NCBI GenBank assembly: GCA_041913045.1
Contig: JAYSGB010000008.1
Coordinates: 1 to 64,000, forward strand
Reading direction: 5' to 3'
Source: CAMLOF01 sp041913045
Lineage (GTDB): Bacteria; Pseudomonadota; Gammaproteobacteria; Burkholderiales; Burkholderiaceae_C
DNA length: 64,000 bases
Of this stretch, positions 26,860 to 36,862 are shown piece by piece; within the stretch, counting starts at the first letter, position 1, and every line of letters begins with the position of its first letter. Made by a program: the position numbers and the translations under genes. A model generated the notes under the pieces. The model saw only the letters and a list, made by a program, of their open reading frames with translations, did no database searches and was not told where the DNA came from.

Positions 26860-27708
26860 ATGAAACTCTTTCGCCACGGCCCCATGGGGGCGGAAAAACC
26901 CGGCCTGATCGACGCACAGGGCCAGCGGCGCGACTTGTCGGGCGTGGTGGCGGACATCTGCCCCCAGACGTTGGACCCGCAGACCCTGGCGCGCTTGGCG
27001 GCGCTGGACGCCTCCGCGCTGCCGCTGGTGCCTGCCGATGCCCGCTTGGGCGCCTGCGTGGGCGGGGTGGGTAACGTGGTGGCGATCGGCCTCAATTATG
27101 CCGACCATGCTGCCGAGGCCGGGTTGAAGCCGCCCAGCCAGCCTATCGTTTTTAGCAAGCACAACGGCGCCATCAGCGGCCCGAACGATGATGTGTTGCT
27201 GCCGCCCGGCTCCGAGAAGCTGGACTGGGAGGTGGAGTTGGGCATTGTCATTGGCCAGCCCACATGGCATGTGAGCAAGGCTGATGCGCTCAAGCATGTG
27301 GCTGGGTTCTGTCTGGTGAACGACGTGTCCGAGCGTGCGTACCAGATGGAGTACGAGGGCCAGTGGATCAAGGGCAAAAGCTACCCAACTCACTGCCCCA
27401 TCGGCCCGTGGCTGGTGACCACCGACGAGGTGGCCGACCCGCAGAACATCGACCTGTGGCTGGACGTGAACGGTGTGCGCCGCCAGACGGGCAACACCCG
27501 CACGATGATTTTTGACGTGGCGACCGTGGTGAGTTACGTGAGCCGCTTCATGCGCCTGATGCCGGGTGACGTCATCCCAACCGGCACCCCACCTGGGGTG
27601 GGCATGGGCCACAAGCCGCCGCTGTACCTGAAGGACGGCGACGTGATCACTCTGGGCAGCCCCATGTTGGGCGAACAGCGCCAGCGCGTCGTGGCGCACA
27701 GGGTCTGA
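26860..27708 (+). CDS. Fumarylacetoacetate hydrolase-family protein
   Basis: 282 aa. Metal-binding core: IGLNYADHAAEAG, the KHNGAISGPND loop, DWEVELGIVIG (acidic ligands) and FCLVNDVSERAYQ, with the late TGTPPGVGMG motif. Family members cleave C-C bonds in 3-ketoacids (fumarylpyruvate, acylpyruvates, 2-hydroxyhepta-dienedioate) or act on ureidoglycolate-like compounds; the sequence does not separate these. Strong Shine-Dalgarno (GAGGAG) 8 nt ahead. It is divergent from grpE and convergent with mltB (12-bp gap), a single-gene unit. Confidence 0.85.
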   Translation: MKLFRHGPMGAEKPGLIDAQGQRRDLSGVVADICPQTLDPQTLARLAALDASALPLVPADARLGACVGGVGNVVAIGLNYADHAAEAGLKPPSQPIVFSKHNGAISGPNDDVLLPPGSEKLDWEVELGIVIGQPTWHVSKADALKHVAGFCLVNDVSERAYQMEYEGQWIKGKSYPTHCPIGPWLVTTDEVADPQNIDLWLDVNGVRRQTGNTRTMIFDVATVVSYVSRFMRLMPGDVIPTGTPPGVGMGHKPPLYLKDGDVITLGSPMLGEQRQRVVAHRV

Positions 27709-27720
27709 GGACGCTGCTGC

Positions 27721-28854
27721 TCAGCGGGGCAGCAGGGCCTGCACGGCTTGGCCCAGTTCGATGACGGCCAAGGCGTAGTAGCTGCTCCAGTTGTAGCGGG
27801 TGACGACGTAGAAGTTTTCCGTGCCCGCGACGTAGCTCGGGGGTTGAGTGCCGTTTTGCAGTTCCACGAGCGCCAGGGGGCCAGCGTGTGCGCGGGCCGT
27901 GGCTTCCAGTTCGGCCCCCAGGGCCTGCATGCGTTCTGCGCTGAAAGTCGGGAGGATGTCTGGCGCCAACAGCTCGGCCATGCCAGCGCTGGCATTGCTC
28001 ACGTTGACTGCATAGTGGGTGGGCATGCCTGGCCGCCAACCGTGCGATTGCAGGTAGCGGGCCACGGAGGCAATGGCGTCGCCGGGGCTGCCCAGCAGGT
28101 CGATGTGGCCGTCGCGGTCGAAGTCCACCCCCAGTTTGCTCCAGTTGCTGGGCATGAACTGGGGCAGGCCCATAGCTCCGGCATAGCTGCCGCGCCATTC
28201 GTCTGGCGCCACACCTTCTTGCCGGGCCAGGCGCAGCAGGGCGGCCAGTTCGCTCTGGAAGAAGGTGCTGCGCTGCTGTGCGCGCGGGTGTTCGGCCGGA
28301 AAGTCAAAAGCCAGCGTGGCCAGCGCGTCCAACGCCCGGTAGTTCCCCGTGTGCTGGCCGTACAGCGTTTCCACGCCGATGATGCCGACGATGAGCCAGG
28401 CAGGAACGCCGTATTCGGCTTCGGCGCGTTGCAGGGCGTCGGCATGGCTTTGCCAGAAGCGCAGCCCGGCTTGCAGGCGGCGCGGTTCAATGAAACGGTC
28501 GCGGTAGGCGGCCCAGTTTTTTGGCGTGCCCGCTGGGGCAGGCAGCATCAGCCGCACCACGCTGGGGTTGTACTGGGCACGCGCTATCCAGCGCTGAGCC
28601 CAACCGTCGCTCCAGCCTTCCTGCTCGTCCAGCGCGGCGGCGAAGCGCATGGCGGTTTCGTTGCTGCCATAGACCGGCTGAGCCCGCTCAGCCGGGCGCG
28701 TCTTGGCTTTGGATGGTTTTTTGGTGGCGTGGCCGTGGGTGGCTGCATGTGTGGCGGCATTCGTGGTTGAGCACGGTGCAATGGCAATCAGGGCGACAAG
28801 GCAGCCAGCAAGCCATCGTGAGGCGCCGGGGGGAAAAGCGGAATGGAAACGCAT
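27721..28854 (-). CDS. mltB: Lytic murein transglycosylase B
   Basis: 377 aa, peptidoglycan lytic transglycosylase of family GH103. A Sec-type signal sequence (about residues 1-34) is followed by a low-complexity His/Lys linker and the catalytic domain: catalytic glutamate in IIGVETLYGQHTG, SYAGAMGLPQFMPS, and a DRDGHIDLLGSPGDAIASVA segment resembling the EF-hand-like loop of Slt35. No standard lipobox is seen (IAPC), so it may be periplasmic rather than a lipoprotein, unlike E. coli MltB. It begins 7 bp after the transglutaminase-like gene and probably shares its operon. Confidence 0.88.
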   Translation of the reverse strand: MRFHSAFPPGASRWLAGCLVALIAIAPCSTTNAATHAATHGHATKKPSKAKTRPAERAQPVYGSNETAMRFAAALDEQEGWSDGWAQRWIARAQYNPSVVRLMLPAPAGTPKNWAAYRDRFIEPRRLQAGLRFWQSHADALQRAEAEYGVPAWLIVGIIGVETLYGQHTGNYRALDALATLAFDFPAEHPRAQQRSTFFQSELAALLRLARQEGVAPDEWRGSYAGAMGLPQFMPSNWSKLGVDFDRDGHIDLLGSPGDAIASVARYLQSHGWRPGMPTHYAVNVSNASAGMAELLAPDILPTFSAERMQALGAELEATARAHAGPLALVELQNGTQPPSYVAGTENFYVVTRYNWSSYYALAVIELGQAVQALLPR

Positions 28855-28861
28855 GAAATCT

Positions 28862-30877
28862 TCAGCCAGTGCGGGCGCCTGGCCTGGGCCAGGGGAGGCG
28901 TGCCATCTCGGCGCGCAATGTTTGCAATGAGAGGCGGTTGTGTGGATCGTAACGCTGTGCTTCGAGCAGCATCAGCCATTGTTCCAGCGCAGCCAGGTCG
29001 GCACCAGTGCCGTTGGACTTGACGGCCTGCGCCATTTGCCTGGGTGTGGCCTGGGCGGGCAGGTTGATGCCAGCCGCCAGCAGACGGCTGCGTGCTTGCA
29101 GCAGCAGCCTTTGCCAAGGGTCGCGGGTTTGGCGCTCCCACCAGGCCCACAGTGCGCCAGCCAGACTCACCACCACCAGAGTGCCCAGCAGCACGTACGC
29201 CAAGTCATGCCAGCTGGCAGAGCGCAAGCCCAGCTTTTTCAACAGATCAAGCTGGTCGCTCTGGGTGTAGTTGAGCACCCACTGGTTCCAGCGGTTGTTG
29301 GTGGCTTCCCACATCTGGCGAATTTCGGCCAGCAAGGTGGGGTTGAGGCGAAAAATGGCCCCGGTGAAAGGGCCCGGTTCGGGTGCCAGCCTTTGCAGGG
29401 CTTGGGTTCGGTCGGGCATCACATGGGAAGTTGGGTCTATGCGCTGCCAGCCACGCCCCTCCAGCCAGACTTCGGCCCAGGCGTGTGCGTCGCTCTGGCG
29501 TACTGTCCAGTAACCATCCACGGAGTTGCGTTCACCCCCCTGGTAGCCCGTAACCACACGCGCCGGGATGTCCAGTGCACGCATCAGCACGACGAAGCTG
29601 GAGGCGATGTGTTCGCAGAAACCGGCCTTGCGATCGAACCAGAACTCGTCTGCCGTGTTCTGGCCGTACACACCGGGCTCCAGCGTGTAGCGGTAGCCGC
29701 CGGTTCTGAGCTGTGCCAGAGCCGCATCGATGAGTGCCACCGGGTTTTCACCGGTCTGGCGCCGCAGGTCTTGCGCCCATTGCAAGGTGCGAGGGTTGAA
29801 GCCGGAGGGCAGTTCCAGGTCTGACTGCAGGGCGAGCGTGCGTTGCAACGGGCCGTGGCGGAATCGCACGTGGCTTTGGGCGCTGTAACGCGTGATTTCG
29901 GTGATGGGACGGCCAGCCAGCCATTGCAGGTCTGGTGTGGTCAGGGCGGACTGTCCGGCGGGCAGCGCGGGCGCTTGCGTGGTGAGTTCCAGCGTTGGTA
30001 GCCATGGGCGGTTGCTGGGCTCCATGGTGACCTGATAGCTCAGGGGCTCTCCTTCCACGGCAAGCTCGGCAGATGCCATGCCGCGTTGCCCGGGGTACGC
30101 CGGGCGCCATTCGCGCCCGTCGAAGCGGCTGAACACCGGCCCACGGAAATACAGTTGAGAGGGGTTGGGTGGCGGTCCGTCAAAGGTGACGCGAAACGCG
30201 ATGCTGTTGTCCAGCGCCAGCCGGGCAATCTGCCCCACCACCATTTGCCCTGACAGGCCGGTACGTCCGCCCATGCTGTCGCCCGGCACCCCCCACAGGG
30301 GCGCGAAGCGCGGGAACAGCATGAACAGGACCACCATGATGGGGGCGCCCAGCAATGCCATGCCAGCGGCCAGCCGGGCGGCTTGCCAGAGCGGCGGCCG
30401 CCCTACCGGCATGTGGGCGTTGACCAGCGCCGTGAGCAACCCCAGCAGGGCCAGCAGAATGCCCGCTGCCGTGAGCAGCGATTGCGAATGGAAGAAGTGG
30501 GTGAGAAGCGTGAAGAAGCCCAGGAAGAAGATGACGAAGGCGTCACGCCGGGCTTGCAATTCCAGGGTCTTGAGGGCCAGAAGCACCACGATGAGGGTGA
30601 CGCCTGCGTCCTGCCCCAGCAGGGTCTTGTATTGAAACCAGGTTGCGCATAGCGCTGAAACGAGTAGCAGCAGGCGCCAGTGCCAGCCCGGCAGAGGACG
30701 GCTGTGCCAGGCCAGGGTGCCGCGCCAGACGAGAACGCCTGCCGCCAGCGCACTGCACCACACGGGCAGGTGAAAGGACTGCAGCAGCACGATCCAGCCA
30801 ATCACCGCCAGCAGAAACAGGGTGTCGCGCGGCTCGCGGGGGAGGCTGGCGGCGGACTGACGCAGGCTCAGCAGCAT
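28862..30877 (-). CDS. Transglutaminase-like membrane protein (TgpA/DUF3488 type)
   Basis: 671 aa. Five to six membrane helices in the first 200 residues, a large periplasmic region with a transglutaminase core at about 370-500, and a last membrane helix near 560-580. The catalytic triad is intact: cysteine in KAGFCEHIASS, histidine in SDAHAWAEVW, aspartate in QRIDPT. The family partner genes (moxR-type ATPase and DUF58 protein) precede it in the classic order; TgpA is essential in Pseudomonas aeruginosa although its substrate is unknown. Overlaps the DUF58 gene by 10 bp. Confidence 0.88.
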   Translation of the reverse strand: MLLSLRQSAASLPREPRDTLFLLAVIGWIVLLQSFHLPVWCSALAAGVLVWRGTLAWHSRPLPGWHWRLLLLVSALCATWFQYKTLLGQDAGVTLIVVLLALKTLELQARRDAFVIFFLGFFTLLTHFFHSQSLLTAAGILLALLGLLTALVNAHMPVGRPPLWQAARLAAGMALLGAPIMVVLFMLFPRFAPLWGVPGDSMGGRTGLSGQMVVGQIARLALDNSIAFRVTFDGPPPNPSQLYFRGPVFSRFDGREWRPAYPGQRGMASAELAVEGEPLSYQVTMEPSNRPWLPTLELTTQAPALPAGQSALTTPDLQWLAGRPITEITRYSAQSHVRFRHGPLQRTLALQSDLELPSGFNPRTLQWAQDLRRQTGENPVALIDAALAQLRTGGYRYTLEPGVYGQNTADEFWFDRKAGFCEHIASSFVVLMRALDIPARVVTGYQGGERNSVDGYWTVRQSDAHAWAEVWLEGRGWQRIDPTSHVMPDRTQALQRLAPEPGPFTGAIFRLNPTLLAEIRQMWEATNNRWNQWVLNYTQSDQLDLLKKLGLRSASWHDLAYVLLGTLVVVSLAGALWAWWERQTRDPWQRLLLQARSRLLAAGINLPAQATPRQMAQAVKSNGTGADLAALEQWLMLLEAQRYDPHNRLSLQTLRAEMARLPWPRPGARTG

Positions 30878-31869
30878 GCCATGGCCTCCAGGCAGTGTTG
30901 GCGGTGCGCTGGTCCGTGCCCTGGGGTAATCACCTCACCCGGTAGGCGCAGGCCGTAGTCCAGGCCCAGGTCATCGGCCTGCAGCACCCACGCGCACAGG
31001 CGGGAAAGCTGGCCTTCCAGGTCGCCCAGGCCGCAGTTGGCGTGGTCCAGCCACAGCTGAGCGGTGGGCGGGTCGTTGAATTCACGGCTGACCCAACCCT
31101 GCTCGGGCGTGCCCGTGTGCTTGGCTGCTTTCTTCCAGACCACCAGCTTGAGCGGGTCCCCTCGCCGGTAGGGGCGCACGCCATCAGGTTCGTCGCCCTG
31201 GCGCTGCGCCAGCGGGCCGGTGGCCGGGCCGTCGTCGGCATGGTTCCCCAGCGGCAACGGCGGCGGCCTTGTCTCGGGCGCTGGCAGCACCAATATCTGG
31301 GCAGCAGGGCGCCACCAGCTCCACACACGAAATGCCCCCAGGGGAAAGCGCGATTCGATTTCGACCGGCGGCACGGCCATGCGCCCACGCTGGCTGGTCG
31401 GGCAGCGCAGTTCTATCCGTTCGCTGTCTTGTGGCGGTGCGTCTGCCAGCACGTCGCCGCCCGAAGCGGCTGGCAGCCAGCGCAGTGCCAGGGCATAACG
31501 CCTTCGGCGGCCGGGGTTGCGCAGTGTTACCTGCACCGGGGCGGCCTGCCCGGCAAATACACTGTCACCCGGTTGCAGGTGCAACTGCAGGCCACGCAGG
31601 TTGTTGTGCGAAACGTGCATGCTGACGGCAGCGCAGCCCGCCAACAGAAACGTGAGCAGGTAACCCAGGTTGAGTTGGTAATTGATGCTGCCGACCAGAA
31701 GCAGCAGCAGCGTCAGCGCCAGCATCCAACCCGCCCGGGTAGGCAGGATGTAAACGTTGCGCTGGGTGAGGGTGAGCGTGTCGTTGCGCGGGTGGCGGCC
31801 CAGCCACCAAGCCTGCCACTTAGAGCGCAAGCCTGTTCTGCCAGACGTTGGGCGTTGGTCCGCGTTCAT
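30868..31869 (-). CDS. DUF58-domain membrane protein
   Basis: 333 aa. Two adjacent membrane helices at about residues 45-80 (ALTLLLLLVGSINYQ and LTFLLAGCAAVSM) precede a beta-rich region and the DUF58 motif, here GVRPYRRGDPLKLVVWKKAAK. DUF58 proteins are von Willebrand A-like partners of MoxR ATPases and are thought to help assemble or load envelope complexes. Start at the ATG at 31869 (MNADQRPTSG), 10 bp after moxR; the frame is open far upstream but that is a shadow of moxR. The end overlaps the transglutaminase gene by 10 bp. Confidence 0.87.
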   Translation of the reverse strand: MNADQRPTSGRTGLRSKWQAWWLGRHPRNDTLTLTQRNVYILPTRAGWMLALTLLLLLVGSINYQLNLGYLLTFLLAGCAAVSMHVSHNNLRGLQLHLQPGDSVFAGQAAPVQVTLRNPGRRRRYALALRWLPAASGGDVLADAPPQDSERIELRCPTSQRGRMAVPPVEIESRFPLGAFRVWSWWRPAAQILVLPAPETRPPPLPLGNHADDGPATGPLAQRQGDEPDGVRPYRRGDPLKLVVWKKAAKHTGTPEQGWVSREFNDPPTAQLWLDHANCGLGDLEGQLSRLCAWVLQADDLGLDYGLRLPGEVITPGHGPAHRQHCLEAMACC

Positions 31870-31879
31870 TGACCAGCTC

Positions 31880-32803
<924 letters not shown>

Positions 32804-32831
32804 GCCGTGACGATACCGGAAAACGCCACAG

Positions 32832-33785
32832 ATGAAGCCCACAGGTTATTACACCCACCGCGCGTGTTGGAGACATGAAATGGGGGCCGGTCACCCCGAG
32901 TGCCCAGAGCGGCTTGGCGCCATTGAAGACAGGTTGCTGATCACCGGGTTGGGAGACGCGCTGGAGCGCCGCGACCCGACGCCCGCCTCGGTGACCGAGT
33001 TGGAGCTGGCGCATGGCCGCCTGCACATTGCTTCCATCAGGGGTTTGTGTGACGAGTTGAAGGAAGAGATCCAGGCGGGCGGTCCAGACCATGCCCAGGT
33101 GGACCCGGACACATCGCTCAACGTTCACACCTGGGAGGCTGCGCTGATTTCCGCAGGCGCTGCACTCAACGCCACCGACGCCGTGCTGGCAGGCGAACTG
33201 GAAAACGCGTTTTGTGCCGTGCGGCCGCCCGGACACCATGCCTGCCGCGACAAGGCCATGGGTTTTTGCTTCTTCAACAACGTGGCCATTGCAGCCAAAT
33301 ATGCGGTGGAGCGCCACGGGCTCAAGCGAGTCGCCATCATCGACTTTGATGTGCACCACGGCAACGGCACGGAGGACATCGTCGCTGGCGACGAGCGCAT
33401 CCTCATGTGCAGCTTTTACCAGCACCCCTTCTACCCAGAGGGCGGCTCGGTGTCCAGCGCATCTAACCTGGTGAACCTGCCCGTGCCTGCCTATACCAAG
33501 GGCATGGACATTCGCGAACTGGTCGAGCTTTACTGGATGCCCAAGCTGGACGCGCACAAGCCGGAGATGATCTTCATCAGCGCCGGATTCGACGCCCACC
33601 GCGAAGACGACATGGGCCAGTTGGGCCTGGTCGAGCAGGACTACGCCTGGCTGACCACGAAGATCAAGGACGTGGCCAAGCGCCATGCCAAGGGCCGCAT
33701 CGTCAGCTGCCTGGAGGGTGGCTACAACCTGAGCGCGCTGTCGCGCAGCGTCGAGGCACACCTGCGCGTGCTGGCCGATCTTTGA
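32832..33785 (+). CDS. Histone deacetylase-family (class II HDAC-like) amidohydrolase
   Basis: 317 aa. All zinc and charge-relay motifs of the arginase/deacetylase fold are present: RPPGHHA, GFCFFNNVAIAA, IDFDVHHGNGTED, SAGFDAHRED and LEGGYN. Bacterial members deacetylate acetylpolyamines or small acetylated amines, or act on acetyl-lysine; without more data the substrate stays open. In this window an acetylpolyamine role would fit the polyamine-type importer but it is not in that operon. It is followed 10 bp later by the enoyl-CoA hydratase-like gene and probably shares its message. Confidence 0.88.
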   Translation: MKPTGYYTHRACWRHEMGAGHPECPERLGAIEDRLLITGLGDALERRDPTPASVTELELAHGRLHIASIRGLCDELKEEIQAGGPDHAQVDPDTSLNVHTWEAALISAGAALNATDAVLAGELENAFCAVRPPGHHACRDKAMGFCFFNNVAIAAKYAVERHGLKRVAIIDFDVHHGNGTEDIVAGDERILMCSFYQHPFYPEGGSVSSASNLVNLPVPAYTKGMDIRELVELYWMPKLDAHKPEMIFISAGFDAHREDDMGQLGLVEQDYAWLTTKIKDVAKRHAKGRIVSCLEGGYNLSALSRSVEAHLRVLADL

Positions 33786-33795
33786 ACCTCTTTCC

Positions 33796-34590
33796 ATGCA
33801 AGCCATGAACACCGAAGCCCTCATTCTTTTGCACGAGCGCGACGAACGCGGCGTGCACACGCTGACCCTGAACACCCCCAAGGCGTTCAACGCTCTGAGC
33901 GAGGCGATGCTGGAAGCCTTGTCCAAAGAATTGCGTGCCGTGGAGCAGGACGAGGCAGCACGTGTGTTGGTCATTGCCGCCGCAGGCAAGGCTTTTTGTG
34001 CTGGCCATAACCTCAAGGAGATGAAGGCCCACCCCAGCGAGGCGTATTACCGCCAGCTGTTTGCGCTATGCTCCAAGATGATGTTGCAGATACAGCAGCT
34101 TGCTGTGCCGGTGATTGCCCGGGTGCAAGGGCTGGCCACGGCTGCCGGTTGCCAACTGGTAGCGCAGTGCGACCTGGCCGTGGCAACCCAGGAAGCCCGA
34201 TTTGGCGTGAACGGCATCGACGTTGGGCTGTTCTGCGCCACGCCCAGTGTGCCGCTGGTGCGCAACGTGCCCACCAAGGTGGCCATGGAGATGCTGCTTA
34301 CCGGCGAATTCATTTCCGCGGACGAGGCACAAAGGCGTGGCCTGGTGAACCGAGTGGTGGCGGCGGATGCGCTGGATACAGAGGTGGAAAAACTCGTTGC
34401 CGCCATACTGGCCAAGCCGCGCGAGGCCATCGCCATGGGGAAGGCAGTCTTCTATAAGCACCGTGAAACTGGCATAGAAGCGGCCTACCAACTGGCTGGT
34501 CAGACCATGGCCTGTAACATGGCGCATGCCGTTGCCCAGGAGGGCGTTCAGGCATTCATCGACAAACGGGTGCCTTCGTGGCGCCAATGA
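33796..34590 (+). CDS. Enoyl-CoA hydratase/isomerase-family protein, atypical active site
   Basis: 264 aa of crotonase fold, with CoA-binding features FNALSEAMLEAL and AGHNLKEMK. In standard hydratases two glutamates are catalytic, in GGGCELA and PEILLG. Here the corresponding places read TAAGCQLVA and VNGIDVGL, so both glutamates appear to be replaced (Q and G). This pattern recalls the ECHDC3 subgroup of uncertain activity. It may be a non-hydratase crotonase (thioesterase, isomerase or hydrolase). Starts at the ATG at 33796 or 33805; no strong Shine-Dalgarno. The alignment of the two positions was done by eye. Confidence 0.8.
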   Translation: MQAMNTEALILLHERDERGVHTLTLNTPKAFNALSEAMLEALSKELRAVEQDEAARVLVIAAAGKAFCAGHNLKEMKAHPSEAYYRQLFALCSKMMLQIQQLAVPVIARVQGLATAAGCQLVAQCDLAVATQEARFGVNGIDVGLFCATPSVPLVRNVPTKVAMEMLLTGEFISADEAQRRGLVNRVVAADALDTEVEKLVAAILAKPREAIAMGKAVFYKHRETGIEAAYQLAGQTMACNMAHAVAQEGVQAFIDKRVPSWRQ

Positions 34591-34602
34591 TTTTTCTATT
34601 TT

Positions 34603-35919
34603 TTGACAGTGGCAGGCAGTAACCCCAAACCCATCGACGACTGGTCCGCCTGGATCCAGGGCTTCACCCAACTTTCCGTACTCATTGAACTGGCCGCACT
34701 GGCCGTTTGCATATTGCTGGCCTGGGGCGTGGTGGCGATGCTCAGGCGCGCCCTCAACCCAGACCGCGATGTGTCCATCTGGTTCGGGCGCAGCCTGATT
34801 GATGGCGTGCTTTTCCCGTCACTGCTGTTGACGTTAGCCTATGTCGCTCGTGCCGTCCTTGACCACAGGCAAACCTTGGCCGTTTTCCACGTGGCCATAC
34901 CGGTGCTGGTCTCTCTGGTCATCATCAGGGTCGGGGTGAAGGTGCTGCAGGTGGCGTTTCGGGACGCACGCTGGTTGCGTCCCATCGAGCGGACCATCTC
35001 CTGGGTGGCATGGCTGGCCATGGTGATGTGGGTGAGTGGCTTGCTTCCAGTCGTGCTCAACGAAATGGACCAGATCACCTGGAAGTTCGGTGGTACGACT
35101 TTGTCGTTGCGCAACATGATCGAGGGGGCCATCACCGCTGGTGCCGTGCTCATCGTGACGCTCTGGATTTCCTCGGCGATCGAGTCGCGCTTGCTGCGGC
35201 ACGTCAGCGGCGGCGAGCTGTCTCTGCGCAAGGCGGTGAGCAACGCCGCACGGGCGTTGTTGATGTTCGTCGGCTTGATCGTTGCTTTGACTTCGGTCGG
35301 TATCGATCTGACGGCATTGTCGGTTTTGGGTGGCGCGGTTGGCGTTGGTATCGGTTTTGGTTTGCAAAAGCTGGCCGCCAACTACGTGAGCGGTTTCGTC
35401 ATCCTCACCGAACGCAGCATGCGCATTGGCGACATCGTGCGTGTGGGCACATTTGAAGGCGGCATCACCGACATCAATGCGCGGTTCACGGTGATTCGTG
35501 CGCTCAATGGGCGCGAGGCCATCGTGCCCAATGAAATACTCATCACCAGCCCGGTGGAGAACCTGTCGCTGGCGGACCGGCGGCTGTCGCAGACCACCGT
35601 TGTCAGTGTGGCCTATGACAGCGACGTGGCGTTGGTCAAGCGTCTGCTGGAGGAAGCAGCGCTGGAACAACCCCGTGTGCTGCGTGACCCGGCGCCAGGT
35701 GCTTTCCTGTCGTCCTTTGGGGCAGACGGGTTGGAGTTCACGCTGAGCTACTGGTTCGAGGACCCCGAGAACGGCCAATTGGGATTACGTTCACAAATCA
35801 ACCTCCGGATTCTGGAGTCTTTCCGGCAACACGGTGTGGACATTCCTTTCCCTCAAAGGGTTTTGCACGTGACAGGCGCCGCCGCACCAGGAACCGTCGG
35901 AGGTGTTGTGGTTGATTGA
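34603..35919 (+). CDS. MscS-family mechanosensitive channel
   Basis: 438 aa. Five or so membrane helices occupy the first 260 residues, the pore helix carrying the Gly/Ala pattern GGAVGVGIGFGLQKLAANYV, followed by the beta domain (RSMRIGDIVRVGTFEGGI) and the C-terminal cytoplasmic domain. It opens under membrane tension during osmotic downshift. There is no usable ATG: the frame has an in-frame stop at 34588, so translation must begin at TTG 34603 or GTG 34609. It lies 12 bp after the crotonase gene and may be coupled to it. Confidence 0.85.
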   Translation: MTVAGSNPKPIDDWSAWIQGFTQLSVLIELAALAVCILLAWGVVAMLRRALNPDRDVSIWFGRSLIDGVLFPSLLLTLAYVARAVLDHRQTLAVFHVAIPVLVSLVIIRVGVKVLQVAFRDARWLRPIERTISWVAWLAMVMWVSGLLPVVLNEMDQITWKFGGTTLSLRNMIEGAITAGAVLIVTLWISSAIESRLLRHVSGGELSLRKAVSNAARALLMFVGLIVALTSVGIDLTALSVLGGAVGVGIGFGLQKLAANYVSGFVILTERSMRIGDIVRVGTFEGGITDINARFTVIRALNGREAIVPNEILITSPVENLSLADRRLSQTTVVSVAYDSDVALVKRLLEEAALEQPRVLRDPAPGAFLSSFGADGLEFTLSYWFEDPENGQLGLRSQINLRILESFRQHGVDIPFPQRVLHVTGAAAPGTVGGVVVD

Positions 35920-35961
35920 TTATAAAATATAATCAAATTGCCATTTTGCTGGAGGATTCAC

Positions 35962-35990
35962 TTGGCAACCAGCAGGGCGCTCTCTATAAT
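35962..35990 (+). promoter_or_regulatory. Sigma-70 promoter of the etfBA operon
   Basis: TTGGCA (35962-35967), 17 nt, then TATAAT (35985-35990): a near-consensus promoter, one mismatch in the -35 box. Transcription would start near 35997, 98 nt upstream of etfB, leaving two palindromes in the untranslated leader. Confidence 0.82.
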
Positions 35991-36000
35991 CGCAAAAAAA

Positions 36001-36056
36001 GAACGGTCGTTCGTTTTTTTAAGCTCTACAATGTTGACGTTTACGTAAACGTCAAC
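36001..36056. promoter_or_regulatory. Two palindromic operator candidates in the etf leader
   Basis: GAACGGTCGTTC (36001-36012) has inverted GAACG arms, a TetR-like pattern. A perfect 24-bp palindrome occupies 36033-36056 (arms begin GTTGACGTTTAC). Both lie just downstream of the probable transcription start, where bound repressor would block transcription. TetR- and MerR-family regulators of fatty-acid and branched-chain acyl-CoA genes in proteobacteria use sites of these kinds; which protein binds here is unknown. Confidence 0.7.
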
Positions 36057-36094
36057 TGTTCGTCATCCGAAACCATCCACAACAGGAGCAAGGC

Positions 36095-36844
36095 ATGAAG
36101 ATTCTGGTCCCCGTCAAACGCGTGGTGGACTACAACGTGAAGGTACGCGTGAAGGCCGACGGGTCGGGCGTGGACATCGCGAACGTCAAGATGAGCATGA
36201 ACCCGTTCGACGAGATCGCGGTGGAAGAGGCGGTGCGCCTGAAAGAAAAGGGCGCGGCCAGCGAAGTGATCGCCGTCTCCTGCGGCGTGGCGCAGTGCCA
36301 GGAAACCCTGCGCACCGCCATGGCCATCGGCGCCGACCGAGCTATTCATGTGGAAACCGATGCCGAACTGCAGCCCCTGGCCGTGGCCAAGCTGCTTGCC
36401 GCTCTGGTGGCCAAGGAACAGCCCGGCCTGGTGATTCTGGGCAAACAAGCCATTGACGACGACGCCAACCAGACCGGCCAGATGCTCGCCGCCCTGACCG
36501 ACCTGCCGCAGGCCACCTTCGCCAGCAAGGTCGAAGTCGCCGACGGCCAAGCCAGTGTCACCCGCGAGATCGACGGCGGCCTGGAGACCCTGAGCGTCAA
36601 GCTGCCCGCCGTGGTCACCACCGACCTGCGCCTGAACGAGCCGCGCTACGTCACCCTGCCCAACATCATGAAGGCCAAGAAAAAGCCGCTGGAGACCGTC
36701 AAGCCCGAAGAGCTGGGTGTGGACGTGACCCCGCGCCTGAAGACCCTGAAGGTGGCCGAGCCCGCCGGGCGCAAGGCCGGCATCAAGGTGGCTGACGTCG
36801 CTGCCCTGGTGGACAAGCTGAAGAACGAAGCCAAAGTGATCTGA
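36095..36844 (+). CDS. etfB: Electron transfer flavoprotein beta subunit
   Basis: 249 aa. Begins MKILVPVKRVVDYNVKVRVK with the AMP-binding fold of EtfB, and carries the recognition-loop/ADP region with LRTAMAIGADRAIHV and ILGKQAIDDDANQTG. EtfB holds AMP and contacts the acyl-CoA dehydrogenase; with EtfA it carries electrons to ETF-ubiquinone oxidoreductase. AGGAG ribosome-binding site 9 nt before the ATG. Likely electron acceptor for GcdH (12749) and the dehydrogenase at 37856. 18 bp upstream of etfA. Confidence 0.95.
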   Translation: MKILVPVKRVVDYNVKVRVKADGSGVDIANVKMSMNPFDEIAVEEAVRLKEKGAASEVIAVSCGVAQCQETLRTAMAIGADRAIHVETDAELQPLAVAKLLAALVAKEQPGLVILGKQAIDDDANQTGQMLAALTDLPQATFASKVEVADGQASVTREIDGGLETLSVKLPAVVTTDLRLNEPRYVTLPNIMKAKKKPLETVKPEELGVDVTPRLKTLKVAEPAGRKAGIKVADVAALVDKLKNEAKVI

Positions 36845-36862
36845 AGAAGGACAGGAAGAATC

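Noticed and set aside
35916..35936. AT-rich hairpin overlapping the mscS stop as a terminator
   Set aside because: Perfect 8-bp arms but all A/T except one pair and no T tail; too unstable to call.
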